Shown here: piece after piece, positions 7,556 to 8,935 of the stretch
Layout of the letters: each line of letters starts with the position of its first letter
Numbering within the stretch: position 1 is the stretch's first letter
Source: Rhodopirellula sp.
Lineage (GTDB): Bacteria; Planctomycetota; Planctomycetia; Pirellulales; Pirellulaceae
Direction of reading: 5' to 3'
DNA: 8,935 nt
Assembly: GCA_002714565.1 (NCBI GenBank)
Contig: PAXU01000012.1
Coordinates: 2,354-11,288, forward strand
The notes under the pieces: generated by a model
Databases searched by the model: none
What the model was told of the DNA's origin: nothing
What the model saw: the letters and a program-made list of their open reading frames with translations, nothing else
Program-made: the position numbers and the translations under genes

Positions 7556-7634
7556 AGGGAGTGAATTCAGGCGGTGCTGTTTGTGAGGTGCTAAGAGGTA
7601 GAGTCCTGATCACGGTTATGGGTATAACAAAATA
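7556..7634. promoter_or_regulatory. Divergent intergenic region between the isomerase and DUF3179 genes
   Basis: The two genes start 79 bases apart and point away from each other, so this stretch should hold promoters for both. It contains two short palindromes, TGAATTCA (7562-7569) and TGATCA, either of which could be an operator. I see no convincing -35/-10 pair for the isomerase operon and no long hairpin or riboswitch-like structure. Confidence 0.5.
7623..7628 (+). promoter_or_regulatory. Candidate -10 box (TATAAC) immediately before the DUF3179 gene
   Basis: TATAAC ends six bases before the ATG at 7635, and no Shine-Dalgarno precedes that ATG. If it is a true -10 element, transcription would start at or next to the A of the ATG and give a leaderless mRNA. 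No good -35 match lies 16-18 bases upstream, so the call is tentative. Confidence 0.3.
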
Positions 7635-8345
7635 ATGCAAATCAAAACCAATCAAACTTGTACTTTAAATCCAATCGGTGGGCGTGCTGTAATGGTGCTG
7701 GGCACTATTGTAATCCTTTTCATGCAAAGTGGGTGTGAAGGTGATGCTGAACCGGAGTTTCAGGGAGTCGATAGCACCCAAGAGACGACTCAAAGAGTCC
7801 AAAGTACTGATGAGACCGACGCCAATGATAAGATGACTCAGTCATTTGCTCCGACCATGATGGGTATGGATATTCCTGGTATTTCAGACCCGTATTTCCA
7901 CGCTGCTGATGAAGTCATCATCCCTGAAACAACACCTGTTATCGGAGTTATCGTTGATGGCAAGGCACGCGCATATATGGATGAAGGGATGGCCGAAGCC
8001 GATCAGCATATCGTGCACGATACGCTCGGCAATCAGCAACTAACCATCGTTTATTGTGATAAGTCCAATTGTGTTCGTGTGTTTGACAGTACTGAAGCTG
8101 AGTTGGATTCAATACTGATGGCAGGAATGAAGCGAGATCAATTGCAGCTCAAGGTGGGCACGAAGGACTTCGCTCTGGATGACGAGAGCATCCCAATCCC
8201 GGATTATGAATCAGAACGCACCACGTGGAGTGAATGGAAAGCAGCTCATCCTGAGACAGATATCTATGTTGGCATCGGAAAGATGATCGGCCCGACGGTT
8301 AAGGAATCTGCTCGCCCTCCGCGTAAGAGCGACTTTGGTGGCTAG
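7635..8345 (+). CDS. Compact DUF3179-domain protein, probable lipoprotein
   Basis: The 236-residue product has a basic N-terminus, a hydrophobic stretch at about 18-30 (AVMVLGTIVILFM) and QSGC ending at C34. C34 could be a lipidation site, although Q at -3 is not canonical. A Ser/Thr/Asp/Glu-rich linker follows (about 35-70). The rest matches DUF3179: MDIPGISDPYFHAADEV, PVIGVIVDGKARAY (101-114), HIVHDTLGNQQLTIVYCD (125-142) and a closing TTWSEWKAAHPETDIY (196-211). Usual family members have a CPLC-like motif at the cysteine site; here it is CDKSNC (C141, C146). The domain is also short, lacking the longer C-terminal part of many relatives. DUF3179 has no established function; envelope location with a redox or metal role for the cysteines is speculation. 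An alternative start is ATG codon 20 (7692), which would leave a shorter signal sequence. The gene diverges from the isomerase operon. Confidence 0.8.
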   Translation: MQIKTNQTCTLNPIGGRAVMVLGTIVILFMQSGCEGDAEPEFQGVDSTQETTQRVQSTDETDANDKMTQSFAPTMMGMDIPGISDPYFHAADEVIIPETTPVIGVIVDGKARAYMDEGMAEADQHIVHDTLGNQQLTIVYCDKSNCVRVFDSTEAELDSILMAGMKRDQLQLKVGTKDFALDDESIPIPDYESERTTWSEWKAAHPETDIYVGIGKMIGPTVKESARPPRKSDFGG

Positions 8346-8560
8346 GAGCTTCCTGTTGTAGGCTCTGCGGGCGCGCTAGCGAGTCCCAAGCACCATATAT
8401 CAAGGAGCCATTAGGCAACGATGATATTGGATGCGGGCAAACAATCGCGGACTTACTGCCGGCCCAAACATTCCCGTATCCTCCGTCCTCCTCGGCTACT
8501 GCCTCGTCATACGGGAGTTGCGGTTAGGATTGGACGTTGCTGGTAGAGACTCGAGACTTA
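8346..8560. other. Convergent intergenic region with weak hairpins, no gene recognised
   Basis: These 215 bases separate two converging genes. No credible ORF, tRNA or T-tailed terminator is visible. CCCGTAT (8473-8479) can pair with ATACGGG (8509-8515) across 29 bases. A small GC-rich palindromic patch (CGCTAGCG near 8375) also lies here. Either could help end transcription from one side, but this is unproven. Confidence 0.4.
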
Positions 8561-8595
8561 CTACCGCGATACTTCTACGCCATCCTCTACCAGCA
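8538..8595. repeat. 11-bp perfect inverted repeat around the beta-helix gene stop codon
   Basis: TGCTGGTAGAG (8538-8548) and CTCTACCAGCA (8585-8595) are exact reverse complements separated by 36 bases. The stop codon (8563-8561, minus strand) lies in the loop, and one arm is coding while the other is 3' untranslated. On the minus-strand mRNA this would be a long-loop hairpin. There is no U-run after it. Confidence 0.6.
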
Positions 8596-8935
8596 GGTTG
8601 TTTTCTACGGCATTGGTTACGATGTTGCCCGTCAGGAGATTCCCACTACCTTTTCCACGGAATGCTATCGCGTGTTTCATTTTCGGCTCATTGCGCAGAT
8701 CAGTCACCGTACATCCGCTGATATTCACATTGCTGACATTGAGCAGTGACATTCCTTCAGGTGACCCATTGGTTAATTGACAGCCGGAAATATTTATCAG
8801 GCTTGAGTCGGTAACCTCTAGCAGCGGTAGTCCGGATTGTTGGCCATCGGGATGCTCATCATGAAACGTGCAACCACTGATATTAATCGTGTGAGAATTC
8901 GCTATTTTGACACCCGTACCAAGTGCTGGTGTGTG
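8561..8935 (-). CDS. Right-handed parallel beta-helix repeat protein, C-terminal 124 residues; 5' end outside window
   Basis: The frame is open from the right edge to TAG at 8563-8561, so the gene starts beyond the window; the internal ATG at 8752 is not its start. Repeated coils are visible: NISGC at fragment residues 18-22, 48-52 and 71-75, and a weaker NLLTGN at 99-104, giving a 23-30 residue period. Each coil has Asn/Ser/Gly turns and alternating hydrophobics (INISGCT, LINISGCQL, VNISGCTV), typical of pectate-lyase-like or NosD-like parallel beta-helices. Such proteins are usually exported and bind or cleave polysaccharide, but the catalytic part cannot be judged from this fragment. The C-terminus ends bluntly (VEDGVEVSR) with no anchor or sorting domain. 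It is convergent with the DUF3179 gene. Confidence 0.82.
   Translation of the reverse strand, partial: HTPALGTGVKIANSHTINISGCTFHDEHPDGQQSGLPLLEVTDSSLINISGCQLTNGSPEGMSLLNVSNVNISGCTVTDLRNEPKMKHAIAFRGKGSGNLLTGNIVTNAVENNLLVEDGVEVSR

Noticed and set aside
8431..8721. Plus-strand ORF of 96 codons in and beyond the convergent gap
   Set aside because: More than half of it is antisense to the beta-helix gene. It has no family signature, and its composition resembles a shadow frame.
8561..8752. A separate small 63-residue protein starting at ATG 8752
   Set aside because: The same frame is open without interruption to the window edge and carries further NISGC coils upstream, so this is only the end of a larger gene.
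1..8935. Search for CRISPR arrays, transposases, tRNA/rRNA genes, phage or defence genes
   Set aside because: No regularly spaced repeats, no recombinase motifs and no tRNA-like cloverleaf were seen on either strand. All long open frames are explained by chromosomal-type genes.

Overview
The window looks like chromosomal DNA of a planctomycete-type bacterium (inference). The evidence is a Tat-signal protein of a kind common in that group, placed beside an SSS/SGLT-type sodium symporter and a xylose-isomerase-like TIM-barrel enzyme. A compact DUF3179 protein, a right-handed beta-helix protein, moderate GC and generally weak Shine-Dalgarno sequences fit the same picture. I cannot name the genus. 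There are no transposases, CRISPR arrays, rRNA or tRNA genes, and no sign of recent insertion.

Layout: six genes in a row lie on the minus strand. In transcription order they are a sugar phosphate isomerase/epimerase (7555-6740), an SGLT-like Na+/solute symporter (6725-4584), a Tat-exported protein of unknown function (4547-3201), miaB (3102-1672), mnmA (1605-493) and the 5' part of prfB (417 to the left edge). A 79-base divergent intergenic region separates the isomerase from a plus-strand DUF3179-domain lipoprotein-like gene (7635-8345). That gene converges on the 3' end of a right-handed parallel beta-helix protein, which enters from the right edge on the minus strand (8935-8561).

Functionally there are two blocks. 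Block one (isomerase, symporter, Tat protein) has 14- and 36-base spacers and looks like a carbohydrate or polyol uptake and conversion unit. The transporter is closely related to SGLT but has several changed sugar-contact positions, so its substrate is probably not simply glucose or galactose. Block two (miaB, mnmA, prfB) is about translation: two anticodon-loop tRNA modification enzymes (A37 and U34) and release factor 2.

The best-defined unusual element is the programmed +1 frameshift site CTT TGA C in prfB at 336-330. A 28-codon zero frame ends at an in-frame TGA, and the RF2 protein continues in the +1 frame. An ORF finder therefore misses this gene entirely. Other points of note are inverted repeats that enclose the stop codons of miaB and of the beta-helix gene, a -10-like box so close to the DUF3179 start that a leaderless mRNA is possible, and an MnmA with a three-cysteine (CxxC plus C) active-site layout. 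I found no clearly new multi-gene system. The best candidate for undescribed biology is the unknown Tat protein in the sugar cluster.
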